From contig NZ_RFSK01000022.1 of the NCBI RefSeq assembly GCF_009923995.1, forward strand, positions 1 through 64,000: 64,000 nucleotides of DNA, written 5' to 3'. Source of the DNA: Janthinobacterium sp. (GTDB taxonomy: Bacteria > Pseudomonadota > Gammaproteobacteria > Burkholderiales > Burkholderiaceae_D). The position numbers were made by a program, and so were the translations under genes. The notes below the pieces were generated by a model. The model searched no databases and was not told the origin of the DNA. It saw nothing but the letters and a program-made list of their open reading frames with translations. Positions 8,557 to 17,826 of the stretch are shown here, piece by piece. How positions within the stretch are numbered: the first letter of the stretch is position 1; every line of letters begins with the position of its first letter.

Positions 8557-10071
8557 ATGACCGAAACAACTTCCGTTAGCCAGGACACCATCAACGCGGC
8601 AGTCTGGAACGCTTGCGACACATTCCGTGGCACAGTTGACCCTAGCATTTACAAGGACTATGTCCTAACCATGCTTTTCCTGAAGTACATGTCTGATGTC
8701 TGGCAGGACCACTACGACGACTACAAGAAGCAATTTGGTGACAACGACGAGCTAATTATCGAAATGCTCAAGAACGAGCGGTTTGTTCTACCACCACGCG
8801 CAAACTTCTATGTGCTGTACGACAAGCGATTCGAACCGGGCAATGGCGAACGTATCGACACAGCACTACATGCCATCGAAGACGCCAACATCAGCAAATT
8901 ACGAGATGTCTTTCAAGACATCACTTTCAACTCCAACAAGCTAGGCGATGAGCAGCAAAAAAACGACATCCTACGGCACCTAATGGAAGACTTTGCCAAG
9001 GAGGAGTTAAATCTCGGCCCCCACCGCGTCGGAACTCTCGACGTGATTGGAAATGCATACGAGTATCTGATCAAGAACTTCGCATCTACGAGCGGCAAAA
9101 AGGCTGGCGAGTTCTACACACCACCCGAGGTGTCCACACTCATGGCTCGTTTAATGGACCCGCAAGAGGGAGAAGAGATATGCGACCCCACCTGTGGCTC
9201 TGGCTCATTGCTGATGAAGTGCGGCCGCTTGATCCGCCAGCGCACTGGTTCTCGTAAATACGCCTTGTACGGCCAAGAGGCCATTGGCAGTACTTGGGCG
9301 TTGGCCAAGATGAATATGTTCCTACATGGCGAGGACAATCACCGGGTGGAATGGGGTGACACCCTGCGCAACCCCAAACTACTCGACAGTGAGAGCACAC
9401 TCAAGCATTTCGACATCGTAGTCGCTAACCCTCCATTCAGTCTGGAAAAGTGGGGCCATGAGAATGCCGAAGCCGATAAATTCGGACGCTTCCGGCGGGG
9501 GGTGCCGCCTCGCACCAAAGGTGACTACGCCTTCATCTTGCACATGGTTGAGACTATGAAGCCGGGCACCGGCCGCATGGCGGTAGTGGTGCCGCATGGC
9601 GTACTGTTCCGTGGAGCCGCCGAAGGCAAAATCCGCCAGAAACTGATCGAGGAAAACTTGCTGGACATGGTGATTGGCTTGCCTGAAAAGCTATTCTATG
9701 GCACTGGCATCCCAGCCGTTATTTTAGTGTTCCGCAAGCGCAAGCGCGACGAGAAGGTCTTGTTTATAGATGCAAGCCGCGACTTCGAAGATGGCAAAAA
9801 CCAGAACATGCTGCGCGAGGACGATTTACGGCGCATTTTGAGCACTAGCCAGAATCGTCACGATGTTAATAAGTACGCCCACTTGGCGACCTTGGCTGAA
9901 ATCACTGAAAACGACTTCAATCTTAACATCGCGCGGTATGTTGACACATTTGAGGAAGAAGTCGAGATCGACCTGATGGCTGTACGTCGCGAACGTGCTC
10001 AACTCAAATTGGAGCTAGCCATGCTGGAAGAAAAGATGACGACCTATTTGAAGGAGCTGGGCTATGAGTGA
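8557..10071 (+). CDS. hsdM: Type I restriction-modification DNA methyltransferase subunit M
   Basis: 504 aa, normal length. The N-terminal HsdM helical domain runs to about residue 140. The SAM-binding motif DPTCGSGSLL is near residue 209 and the catalytic NPPF motif near residue 290, marking an N6-adenine methyltransferase. It modifies the host recognition site together with an S subunit and supports the nuclease complex with HsdR. The stop overlaps the start of a small broken frame at 10064. Gene appears intact. Confidence 0.95.
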   Translation: MTETTSVSQDTINAAVWNACDTFRGTVDPSIYKDYVLTMLFLKYMSDVWQDHYDDYKKQFGDNDELIIEMLKNERFVLPPRANFYVLYDKRFEPGNGERIDTALHAIEDANISKLRDVFQDITFNSNKLGDEQQKNDILRHLMEDFAKEELNLGPHRVGTLDVIGNAYEYLIKNFASTSGKKAGEFYTPPEVSTLMARLMDPQEGEEICDPTCGSGSLLMKCGRLIRQRTGSRKYALYGQEAIGSTWALAKMNMFLHGEDNHRVEWGDTLRNPKLLDSESTLKHFDIVVANPPFSLEKWGHENAEADKFGRFRRGVPPRTKGDYAFILHMVETMKPGTGRMAVVVPHGVLFRGAAEGKIRQKLIEENLLDMVIGLPEKLFYGTGIPAVILVFRKRKRDEKVLFIDASRDFEDGKNQNMLREDDLRRILSTSQNRHDVNKYAHLATLAEITENDFNLNIARYVDTFEEEVEIDLMAVRRERAQLKLELAMLEEKMTTYLKELGYE

Positions 10072-10177
10072 GTTTGACCTTATATAGGACGAACTGGGAC
10101 TTCACTCTACCAAAGACGGCAGTACGCAGTATCGCTCGCTGGCAGTGCGCAGCATAATCTCAGACCAAAGCCGTTAA
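10064..10177 (+). pseudogene. Remnant of a small gene between hsdM and hsdS, with in-frame amber codon
   Basis: An ATG overlaps the hsdM stop (ATGAGTGA), the usual coupling in such operons. The frame reads MSEFDLI, then TAG at 10085-10087, then DELGLHSTKDGSTQYRSLAV and stops at 10177 after about 37 codons. The codon use after the TAG looks coding. I do not recognise the family. The most likely history is a coupled accessory gene truncated when the AT-rich hsdS region was replaced, since base composition drops sharply after about 10180. An alternative is that it never was a gene. Confidence 0.5.
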
Positions 10178-10237
10178 GCGAAGCTAAAGATATGAAGATA
10201 CTAAAAAAATTGAGTATCTATTGAAAAAGAAAAATTA

Positions 10238-11491
10238 ATGTCAATCCAGTCACTACCTAAGAGCTGGCAAATCAGCACTGTTGCCAGTCTCTGTAAAATG
10301 CAGAATGGACACAGCTTTGGCCCCAATGATTGGGATGTTACGGGCCTTCCAATTATTCGCATTCAAAACTTAAATGGAGGGAAGGAATTTGACTACTTTT
10401 CTGGAATACCTGACCCCCGATGGATTGTGGAACCAGGCCAATTGTTGTTTTCTTGGGCTGGTACAAAAGGCGTTTCGTTTGGCCCATTCATTTGGCGCGG
10501 ACCAAGAGGGGTATTAAATCAACACATTTTCAAAGTTTTGGCGAGTGAGAATATCAGTAAAGAATGGCTCTATTGGGCACTAAAGGATGTCACAAGTCGA
10601 ATTGAAGCGCAGGCGCATGGATTTAAAGCTACATTGGTTCATGTAAAAAAATCTGACATTGAACGACAACAGCTCCTTGTTCCTACCGGCGCAGAACAAC
10701 GTTATATCGCTCAGGCTCTATCTACATGGGAGCAAGCCATTGCTATAAGTGAAGTCATGCTTAGCAATAGCAAAAAACAGCGTCAAATGATCGTTCATCT
10801 GCTTACTAGTGGAAAACTTCAGTTGGCTGATTTCCAAAATTCAGCTGAAAAATTCAAAACGGCGCACGGTTCAATCCCTTCAAACTGGAGCTACCCGAAC
10901 ATTGGAGAAATAGCTGTCGAGGTCAGCCAAAAGCTGCGAGATGGAGAGCCTCTCCCTGTACTTTCGTGTACGAAATATACGGGCCTCGTGGACTCGCTGA
11001 GCTATTTCAAAAAGCAAGTATTCAGCAAAGATATTTCCACGTACAAAGTTGTTTCGCGTGACTGTTTCGTCTACGCAACCAATCACATAGAAGAGGGATC
11101 AATTGGATATCAGGACCTGTATGAGAAAGCCATCGTCAGTCCCATGTACACTGTCTTTAAAACGCATGGAGAAATTGATGATGGGTATTTATACCAACTC
11201 CTGAAGACAGAGAAATACCGCCAGATATTTTCTGCAGCGACCAATGCTTCAGTGGATAGGAGAGGCAGCTTGCGCTGGAAGGAATTCAAGAAAATTCATG
11301 TCCCGTTACCCCCTTTAGCAGAACAGCGTGCGGCTATATCAGTGTTTGACACATTTTACTCTGAAGTAACAAATCTAGAAAAACAGTTGGTTACTTTAAA
11401 AGCAGAGAAAAATGCACTTATGACGATACTGCTAACAGGTAAGCGGCGCCTTACTCGAAATAGCCTACCTCATGTAGAGGCATCTACATGA
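10238..11491 (+). CDS. hsdS: Type I restriction-modification specificity subunit S
   Basis: 417 aa with two TRDs. The first spans roughly residues 1-150, followed by a helical spacer (GAEQRYIAQALSTWEQAI), then the second TRD (about 205-365) and a closing helix (LAEQRAAISVFDTFYSEV). This duplicated layout is typical of full HsdS subunits, which set the bipartite DNA target. The gene is clearly AT-richer than hsdM and hsdR, as expected for exchanged TRD DNA. The ribosome site before ATG 10238 is weak. Its end overlaps the hsdR start by 4 bases (ATGA). Confidence 0.92.
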   Translation: MSIQSLPKSWQISTVASLCKMQNGHSFGPNDWDVTGLPIIRIQNLNGGKEFDYFSGIPDPRWIVEPGQLLFSWAGTKGVSFGPFIWRGPRGVLNQHIFKVLASENISKEWLYWALKDVTSRIEAQAHGFKATLVHVKKSDIERQQLLVPTGAEQRYIAQALSTWEQAIAISEVMLSNSKKQRQMIVHLLTSGKLQLADFQNSAEKFKTAHGSIPSNWSYPNIGEIAVEVSQKLRDGEPLPVLSCTKYTGLVDSLSYFKKQVFSKDISTYKVVSRDCFVYATNHIEEGSIGYQDLYEKAIVSPMYTVFKTHGEIDDGYLYQLLKTEKYRQIFSAATNASVDRRGSLRWKEFKKIHVPLPPLAEQRAAISVFDTFYSEVTNLEKQLVTLKAEKNALMTILLTGKRRLTRNSLPHVEAST

Positions 11492-14400
11492 GCAACACCC
11501 CGCAAACCCGCGAGCAATACAGCGCCCACATTCCGGCCCTGCACCTGATGTGCAATCTCGGCTGGAACTACCTAAGTTCCGCGTCAGCCCTCGCGCTTCG
11601 CGGTAACACACGTGAAGTTTTACTCAAGCCGCGTTTGATCGAAATACTTAAAACCCGCCGCTTTGATTACAAAGGAGAAACATTTCCCCTCTCACCCGGC
11701 GGTATCGATCAGATTGTGCGTGAGATTTCCAATATTAACCTCGCCGAAGGCCTCCTTCTTGCGAACGAGCAGCTCTACAATAAGCTCACCTTGGGCATTA
11801 CCATCACGGAGTTCATGCCCGATGGCAAAAAGCATCAGCCCACGGTGGCCATTCTTGACTGGCTCAATCCCATAGCCAATTTATGGGATGTTACTGAGGA
11901 ATTGGAGGTGCTATCCGTCCAGGGCACGCATACACGCAGACCTGATGTGGTGGCCTACGTTAACGGTATCCCTCTGGTAATAATCGAAGCTAAGCGCCCT
12001 GAATCCGTACGTGCCGACAAAGCAATGGTGGCTGAGGGCATTAGCCAGCACCTACGCAATCAGCGGTCAGATGAAATCCCCAATCTTTTCTCATATGGAC
12101 AACTTTTATTATCTATCAGCCAGCTAGATGGCCGCTATGGCACCACGCACACCGCTGCCAAATTCTGGGCGAGGTGGCGCGAAGAGCAGTTTGATGACGC
12201 GCACTTCAGCACACTTAAAAACAAACCACTTTCCGGAGAAACCCACGCCGCTCTGTTTGAAGGCAAACCAGCGTATGTGCGCGCATACTTTGAATCGCTG
12301 TGGTCCCAGCCCACGCTACCAACCGATCAGGACAGACTGCTGGTGAGCTTGCTCACGCCAGAGCGCTTATTGGATGTCTTGCGCGGCTATATGCTATTTG
12401 ACCGCAAGGTGGGCAAGGTGGTAGCCCGTTACCAACAGTACTTTGGTATCCGCGCCCTGCTTGCTCGCCTGAACACGTTCAAGCCAGACGGTAGCCGTGA
12501 AGGTGGTGTGGTGTGGCACACCACAGGCTCTGGCAAGAGCTTCACAATGGTGCTGTTGACCAAGGCATTGTTGTTGAACGAAGGATTACGGGATTGCCGC
12601 GTGGTGGTGGTGACTGACCGCATTGATCTAGAGTCGCAACTGGCTAAGAACTTCATGTCTGGCGGCGCGTTTGGCTCTGCCGTTGGCACAAAGAAGGAGG
12701 GCGAACGTAGCAAGGTGTTGTCAGGCCGCGAGCTGGCCAAACGCATTGGTCATAGCAATGATCGAATAATTTTCACATTGGTCCATAAGTTCAATACTGC
12801 GGCCAAGCTGCCTGACTGCCGCAATGACTCGCACAATCTTATCGTGCTGGTGGACGAAGGCCACCGCAGTCATGGCGGCGAAACCCATGAACGAATGAAG
12901 CAGGCCCTGCCTAAGGCCGCCTATGTGGCCTTCACCGGCACGCCATTGCTCAAGAACGAGAAGACGTCCAACAAGTTTGGCCCCATCGTGCATGCATACA
13001 CAATGCAACGCGCCGTGGAGGACGAAACGGTGGCACCACTTTTGTATGAGGAGCGAGTGCCGGAACTCACGATCAATGAAGGAGCTGTGAACCGTTGGTT
13101 TGACAAGATCACTGCTGGTCTTGCTGACGCTCAGCGAACCGACCTCAAGCAAAAGTTTGCTAAGAAGGGAGCCATCTACGGTGCGAGCAACCGCATCGAG
13201 TTGATAGCCTGGGATATTGCTGCCCACTTTAACGAAAACATCAAAAAACTGGGTATGGGGCTCAAAGGCCAAGTGGCCACTGAACGCAAGCTTGATGCCA
13301 TTCGCTATAAGAAAGCGCTAGATGAAACAGGCCTGGTGACTAGCATGGTAATAATTTCGCCGCCAGACACCCGCGAGGGTAACGACGAAGTTGATGAGGA
13401 CCAGTTGCCCGAGGTGCAAAAATGGTGGAAGCAGAACATCACTGAAAAGGGCTTGGATGCTGAAAGCTATGAGCGCCATGCGCTGCAAGACTTTGGAAGT
13501 GATGGAAGCCCTGATTTGTTGATCGTGGTGGATCGTTTGCTGACGGGCTTTGACGAGCCACGCAATACCGTCCTCTACATCGACAAGCCGTTGAAGGGTC
13601 ACAGCCTTATTCAAGCCGTCGCACGAGTGAACCGCCTGCATGATGCGAAGCGCTATGGTGTGCTGGTGGACTACCGGGGCATTTTGAAGGAGTTGGACAC
13701 AGCTGTGCGTGCCTATCAGGATCTTGAGGCGAAGACTCAAGTTGGATTTGATTTGGCCGACTTAGATGGCCTGTACAAGCAGTTCAGTACCGAGTACAAA
13801 CGGCTGCCTGGTTTTCACGACAAACTGTGGTCCTTTTTTAGGGCCGTAGCCAATCGCAAAGACACCGAGCAGTATCGCCAAGTACTTACACCGAAGTACA
13901 CAACCGATGCCGATGGCGAAGAATACGACGAACGGCAGAAACTGCGAGAAGACTTTTATGCAGCCTTGACCGAGTTCGGTTTGTGTCTGCAAACAGCACT
14001 GTCATCGCGCAGCTTCTTTGAGGACCATAGCTTCTCTGAGGAGCAGATCACACGGTACAAAGAAGACCTAAGGTTTTTCACTGAACTGCGTAAAACTGCC
14101 AGGCGCGATGCCATGGAGACGGTCGATTATAGCGTCTACGAAGAGCAGATCCGCAAGCTCGTGGACAAGCAAGTTATCGGCACTGAGGTGCGTGAGCCAG
14201 ACGGTGTATACCTTGTCCACGAATTGGGTAAACCCGAGGATCCGAAGGACTGGACTGAGGAGAAAACGCGCAACGAGACGGACATAATTCGTACTCGATT
14301 GCGCAAGACTATCGAGCAGGATCTGGCAGAGGATCCCTATGCGCAAAAAGTATTCGCAGACTTGTTGAAGCAAGCCATCGCCGATGCTGAGGCCATGTTT

Positions 14401-14760
14401 GATCATCCGCTCAAACAGTACGCATTGTTCAAAGATTTTGAACAGACCTTGCAGGCGCGCGCCACACCGGGCGTTCCTGATGCGTTTGGCGACAACGGGC
14501 ATGCCAAGGCCTACTTTGGCGCAACCAAGTTGGTGCTTGGCGATGGCGCCGATCAACACGTGGCTTTGGCCTTCGAGATGGACCAAGTGGTACGTAATGC
14601 TGTGGCAGAAAACTCCTTAAACCCGCAAAATATTGAAGCAGCTATCCGAAAGGGATTGTTGCCAAAGCTGTTTACAGTCATGGGCCTGGACAACGCCAAG
14701 TTAGTGATTGAGCAGGTAATTCACATCACACGGGTAGGTTTGAGTCGCCATGCAGGGTAG
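11488..14760 (+). CDS. hsdR: Type I restriction endonuclease subunit R
   Basis: 1090 aa, full size. The N-terminal nuclease domain has a PD-(D/E)xK signature (RPDVVAYVNGIPLVIIEAKR, about residues 149-168). The superfamily 2 motor follows with Walker A TTGSGKS near residue 346, DEGHRSHGG near 454 and TGTPLL. The C-terminal helical domain binds the M2S core. With HsdM and HsdS it translocates and cuts unmodified DNA. The ATG overlaps the hsdS stop, and its own end overlaps the next gene by 11 bases. No frameshift was seen. Confidence 0.95.
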   Translation: MSNTPQTREQYSAHIPALHLMCNLGWNYLSSASALALRGNTREVLLKPRLIEILKTRRFDYKGETFPLSPGGIDQIVREISNINLAEGLLLANEQLYNKLTLGITITEFMPDGKKHQPTVAILDWLNPIANLWDVTEELEVLSVQGTHTRRPDVVAYVNGIPLVIIEAKRPESVRADKAMVAEGISQHLRNQRSDEIPNLFSYGQLLLSISQLDGRYGTTHTAAKFWARWREEQFDDAHFSTLKNKPLSGETHAALFEGKPAYVRAYFESLWSQPTLPTDQDRLLVSLLTPERLLDVLRGYMLFDRKVGKVVARYQQYFGIRALLARLNTFKPDGSREGGVVWHTTGSGKSFTMVLLTKALLLNEGLRDCRVVVVTDRIDLESQLAKNFMSGGAFGSAVGTKKEGERSKVLSGRELAKRIGHSNDRIIFTLVHKFNTAAKLPDCRNDSHNLIVLVDEGHRSHGGETHERMKQALPKAAYVAFTGTPLLKNEKTSNKFGPIVHAYTMQRAVEDETVAPLLYEERVPELTINEGAVNRWFDKITAGLADAQRTDLKQKFAKKGAIYGASNRIELIAWDIAAHFNENIKKLGMGLKGQVATERKLDAIRYKKALDETGLVTSMVIISPPDTREGNDEVDEDQLPEVQKWWKQNITEKGLDAESYERHALQDFGSDGSPDLLIVVDRLLTGFDEPRNTVLYIDKPLKGHSLIQAVARVNRLHDAKRYGVLVDYRGILKELDTAVRAYQDLEAKTQVGFDLADLDGLYKQFSTEYKRLPGFHDKLWSFFRAVANRKDTEQYRQVLTPKYTTDADGEEYDERQKLREDFYAALTEFGLCLQTALSSRSFFEDHSFSEEQITRYKEDLRFFTELRKTARRDAMETVDYSVYEEQIRKLVDKQVIGTEVREPDGVYLVHELGKPEDPKDWTEEKTRNETDIIRTRLRKTIEQDLAEDPYAQKVFADLLKQAIADAEAMFDHPLKQYALFKDFEQTLQARATPGVPDAFGDNGHAKAYFGATKLVLGDGADQHVALAFEMDQVVRNAVAENSLNPQNIEAAIRKGLLPKLFTVMGLDNAKLVIEQVIHITRVGLSRHAG

Positions 14761-15478
14761 CATCCACTACGGAGAACATGTCTTACCTTACGAGGTTCGT
14801 ATCCAGCCGGGACGGTCATCGCAGCGAGTAGCAATTCACGTTGAGCCAGATGGGCGTATCTTCGTCGATGCACCTGAGACAGCGTCAGAGAAAGAAATCA
14901 ATCAAGCCGTCAAGGTGAGAGCACGATGGATCTTTGGGCACGTTGCTGCGGCCAAGGAGCGATTACGCCATGTACTCCCACGCGAGTACGTCAGTGGTGA
15001 ATCCCTGATGTATTTAGGACGTCGATATCGGCTGAAGGTTACGCTGGCAGTAGATTCCTTAGTAACGGCTCGCATGCGCGGTGCATTCATTGAAGTATTG
15101 GTACCGGAGTCTGACCCAAACTTGGTGCGCTTAGGACTCAGGTCCTGGTTTCGGCAAAGAGCTCGAGTCGTACTGACTGAGCGAGTACAGTTAATGGCAG
15201 CATCACTCCGATGGGTTTCGGGCACTCCACCTCTGCGGTTGTTGACAATGCGCAGCCAATGGGGAAGTTGCTCGCCTGCCGGGCGATTAACTCTCAATCC
15301 TCAACTGGTCAAGGCGCCAAGAGAATGCATTGACTACGTCGTACTACATGAGCTATGTCATTTAAAGGAGCACAACCATACTCAGCGGTTTTACTCACTG
15401 CTAGAAAAGCAGATGCCTGGCTATCAGGCCATCAAACTACGGCTAGATGCCATAGCGGACTCACTCCTAAATGAGTAA
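14750..15478 (+). CDS. YgjP/SprT-like (DUF45) zinc metallopeptidase linked to hsdR
   Basis: 242 aa of the COG1451/YgjP family. The C-terminal HELCHLKEHNH motif near residue 200 gives the two histidines and glutamate of a gluzincin-like site, with RSQWGSCS upstream, which is characteristic of this family. It overlaps the end of hsdR by 11 bases and so is coupled to the restriction operon. Genes of this family are often last in type I operons. The role there is not established; proteolytic control of HsdR to avoid self-restriction is one idea (inference). Confidence 0.85.
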   Translation: MQGSIHYGEHVLPYEVRIQPGRSSQRVAIHVEPDGRIFVDAPETASEKEINQAVKVRARWIFGHVAAAKERLRHVLPREYVSGESLMYLGRRYRLKVTLAVDSLVTARMRGAFIEVLVPESDPNLVRLGLRSWFRQRARVVLTERVQLMAASLRWVSGTPPLRLLTMRSQWGSCSPAGRLTLNPQLVKAPRECIDYVVLHELCHLKEHNHTQRFYSLLEKQMPGYQAIKLRLDAIADSLLNE

Positions 15479-15710
15479 GCTGACTAACCTTTCAGTCGCT
15501 AGGGCAACCTCACCTAACTTCCCCCTCAGGATGGTGGGCAAGAATTGATCTTGGCCTGTGATGCCGGCCTGTGCGAGTTGACACAGGCAGCGCTAGCAAT
15601 TGAAAGCTGATCCGCGACCAGTACTAATGGCTATTAGCAAATCTTTCCTAGAAGTACCTGTCATCGCAGCCTCCGGTGGCACCTATGCGCGTTGCTGATC
15701 CAGCAGTCGT

Positions 15711-15923
15711 TCATTCTCTCGTGTAGGAGACGCTTCGGCTAGCATCTATGCAGCGCTGCTGCCATTGAGCGATTTCCTCTGCGTCCCAGGCGACGGACTT
15801 GGGGCCAATGGGAATCGGCGCTGGCAACACGCCTGCCTTCACCTTGCGCCAGATTGTGGCGCGGGACCAGCCGGTGGCCTCGATTACCGCAGGCAAGCGG
15901 AGGAATTTTTTAGTCGTGGTCAT
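15711..15923 (-). CDS. AlpA-like helix-turn-helix regulator
   Basis: 70 aa from the ATG at 15923, preceded by AAGGAG eight bases upstream; the longer ORF-track start at 16100 runs into noncoding DNA. The sequence FLRLPAVIEATGWSRATIWR followed by FPAPIP-like WDAEEIAQW features is the AlpA/MerR-like winged helix common in prophages and islands. AlpA proteins activate excision or integrase genes of P4-like elements. It lies downstream of the second recombinase and reads the same way. Confidence 0.85.
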   Translation of the reverse strand: MTTTKKFLRLPAVIEATGWSRATIWRKVKAGVLPAPIPIGPKSVAWDAEEIAQWQQRCIDASRSVSYTRE

Positions 15924-16059
15924 AAGATTCTCCTTCGATTGATGAACACCAAGTAATGGAGAGTCATGCCGACTCTCCGCGATCATTCCGGCAGCGCCAG
16001 GGCTGCACCCTTTACATATCTTCCGCCCCATGCGCTGCGGCCCTGATACAAGTGGGCGG

Positions 16060-16926
16060 TCATCTGCCCAGGTAGATAGACGTGACCTGTTCACGACCAT
16101 GCCCCATCTCCGTCGAAATCTTCAGCCGCGCAGCGTTATCCGCCAATTTTTGCGACGCATCCAGCTGTTTGGAAGTCGCGCCGCCACAAGCTGGACTAGT
16201 TCGGCCAGTCAACTCGGCATAGCGCCGCTGCGCGTACTCATGGCGCAGCCCATGCACACCATGAACGCCAGCCTTGTCGCACTGCGCACGAAAGCGGTTC
16301 AACTGGTCCCGATACCGCAACTGCGCCGGAATCAGGCTGCCTTTTCCCGCCAGCGCCTTGGCCGCATCCAGCACCGCGCGCTGCTGCGTGGTGGTAATCG
16401 GCACCTCCCGATATTTGCCGCCCTTGGTCCAGCTATCCTGCAACCGCAGGATGTTCCCGCCATCGGCCCATCCCGGCTTGATCTTGATGCTTTCCTCGCG
16501 TCGCAAACCAAACGCCGCCTGCAGCTGCAGGGACATGCGCGTATACGGATCATTCACGCGGGCCAGCGTGTCGGCGTCCAGCACCTTCGCCTTCGAAACA
16601 TTGGTGACAAACACCCGCTCCGCGATGCCATATTCGCCGTTGGTGCGCGCAATAATGTTTTCCTTGCCGATCTTCTCGGCCCACCATCGTAGGGCGCTCA
16701 TGCGATTCTTGATCGTGCCGGTACTGACGCCATCCTGCTTCCACTTGTCTAGCAGCGCCGCCACATGTTTCGGTTTCAGGCTGTCCACACTCATATGCTG
16801 GAAGCCCCGTTCGGCCAGGTCGTTGGCGCACAGGGTTAATAGGCGCTCGCGGTCGGCCTGCGTCGCAAAGCTGCCATCCCGGTTGCGGTGACACAGTTGC
16901 TTGAGCTGGTAGTTCAAGTCGCGCAT
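16060..16926 (-). CDS. Second tyrosine recombinase (integrase-domain protein)
   Basis: 288 aa from ATG 16926 (AAGGAT upstream); a GTG at 16959 is the alternative. An N-terminal SAM-like core-binding domain (about 1-110) precedes a catalytic domain with Arg in GLRREESIKIK, a beta-hairpin Lys in WTKGGKYREVP, HGLRHEYAQRRYAEL and a final HGREQVTSIYLG with the candidate nucleophile Tyr. This fits the Integrase_DNA/Integrase_1 families found in islands. All catalytic residues appear present. It is a different type from the P4-like integrase upstream, so the island has two recombinases. Confidence 0.85.
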   Translation of the reverse strand: MRDLNYQLKQLCHRNRDGSFATQADRERLLTLCANDLAERGFQHMSVDSLKPKHVAALLDKWKQDGVSTGTIKNRMSALRWWAEKIGKENIIARTNGEYGIAERVFVTNVSKAKVLDADTLARVNDPYTRMSLQLQAAFGLRREESIKIKPGWADGGNILRLQDSWTKGGKYREVPITTTQQRAVLDAAKALAGKGSLIPAQLRYRDQLNRFRAQCDKAGVHGVHGLRHEYAQRRYAELTGRTSPACGGATSKQLDASQKLADNAARLKISTEMGHGREQVTSIYLGR

Positions 16927-17826
16927 GGCAAAGTCATCCTTTCGATCATTGGTTTTCACATCGATGCCGCGTGGTGTAATCCTGTCTGGTAAGTGTTTCT
17001 GGCCACCCTCACTGCCTCGGCAGAAAAGGTTGAATCAAGGGCCTCGGGACACCACTCCCGTGTATGCGGTTGCTGTTACTGCCTGCCCGCGCCGCATGCG
17101 CGTGTGGCACCGCTGCGCGCTCCCGGAGGAAGCTGCCGCAGCGGGGACCAATCACCCAGGGTCCATGGAGTGCACATCGTGCACGGATCAACTTCAACTA
17201 ATCAGCCCGTAGCGGGCAAAGGACATCGCAGGGCTTGCCTGCGATGCGGGGCGCCTGGCCCCGTCACTGAACACCATCACGCGGTGGAATTCCGCTTGCC
17301 GCCGGGGCCTATGCCGTCGGCGGCGCGTCGTCACTGGCAGCAAGCCGCCAGTAACGACGCGCGCACGTAGCCATGGCATGTGACGGCATACACGCCAGCA
17401 TCGCACTCGCGGTGACGATACTGGCGACTCTGAAGCACATGCGCTGGCGGCAGCCGCGATGGCATCGCATCGCTGGCATTTCTGCTGACGGTGCGGCTTG
17501 CGGCAAAGCCATGCTGTGCTTCATACGGTGCGCTACCTCGCGGGGCATGCGAACCAATCGGGGCAGGAGTCTTGCTCCTGTTTGAGGAAGCGTCCATCGG
17601 GCGCAATCATCCAAGCAATCCGACTTGCGGATTGTGGGATATGAAGACGCTGAAGGCAGCGCTTTATCGTGCCGAGATGTGCATGCTTCTGCATGGCCCG
17701 GCGATATATCTAGCAGAAACTGCTAAGTATCATGGTGGCGGGTGACGACCGCAACGCCTATGCCGCTAAGCATAGGGACATGCTCGATGCATGCCCTCGT
17801 GGGAGCGATTCCCACATAAGAGAGCT
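16927..17826. other. 900-bp recombination-module interval without a clear gene
   Basis: Short ORFs on both strands overlap each other, lack ribosome sites and resemble nothing I know, so I call none. The interval lies between two leftward recombinase genes. It contains the cluster of strong stem-loops described separately at 17171-17815. The rest is GC-rich sequence of unknown purpose. Confidence 0.5.
17171..17815. other. Hairpin-rich noncoding segment (candidate structured RNA or recombination/transfer site)
   Basis: Stem-loops seen: TGCAC-ATC-GTGCA (17171-17183), GCCCG-TAG-CGGGC (17205-17217), CATCGCAGG-GCTTG-CCTGCGATG (17224-17246), a 16-bp stem with one mismatch (17323-17362), CAGGAG-TCTTG-CTCCTG (17564-17580), TAGCAG-AAA-CTGCTA (17711-17725), CCTATGC-CGCTAA-GCATAGG (17757-17776) and GTGGGA-GCGAT-TCCCAC (17799-17815). 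Two are long enough to be unlikely by chance. Function could be a noncoding RNA, recombinase arm sites or an origin of transfer. There is no reverse transcriptase nearby, so a retron is not supported. Confidence 0.4.

Noticed and set aside
16060-16692. Overlapping 220-aa and 205-aa plus ORFs
   Set aside because: Shadows of the second recombinase gene on the minus strand.
17171-17815. Retron or CRISPR interpretation of the hairpin cluster
   Set aside because: No reverse transcriptase or cas gene nearby and no regular repeat-spacer pattern.
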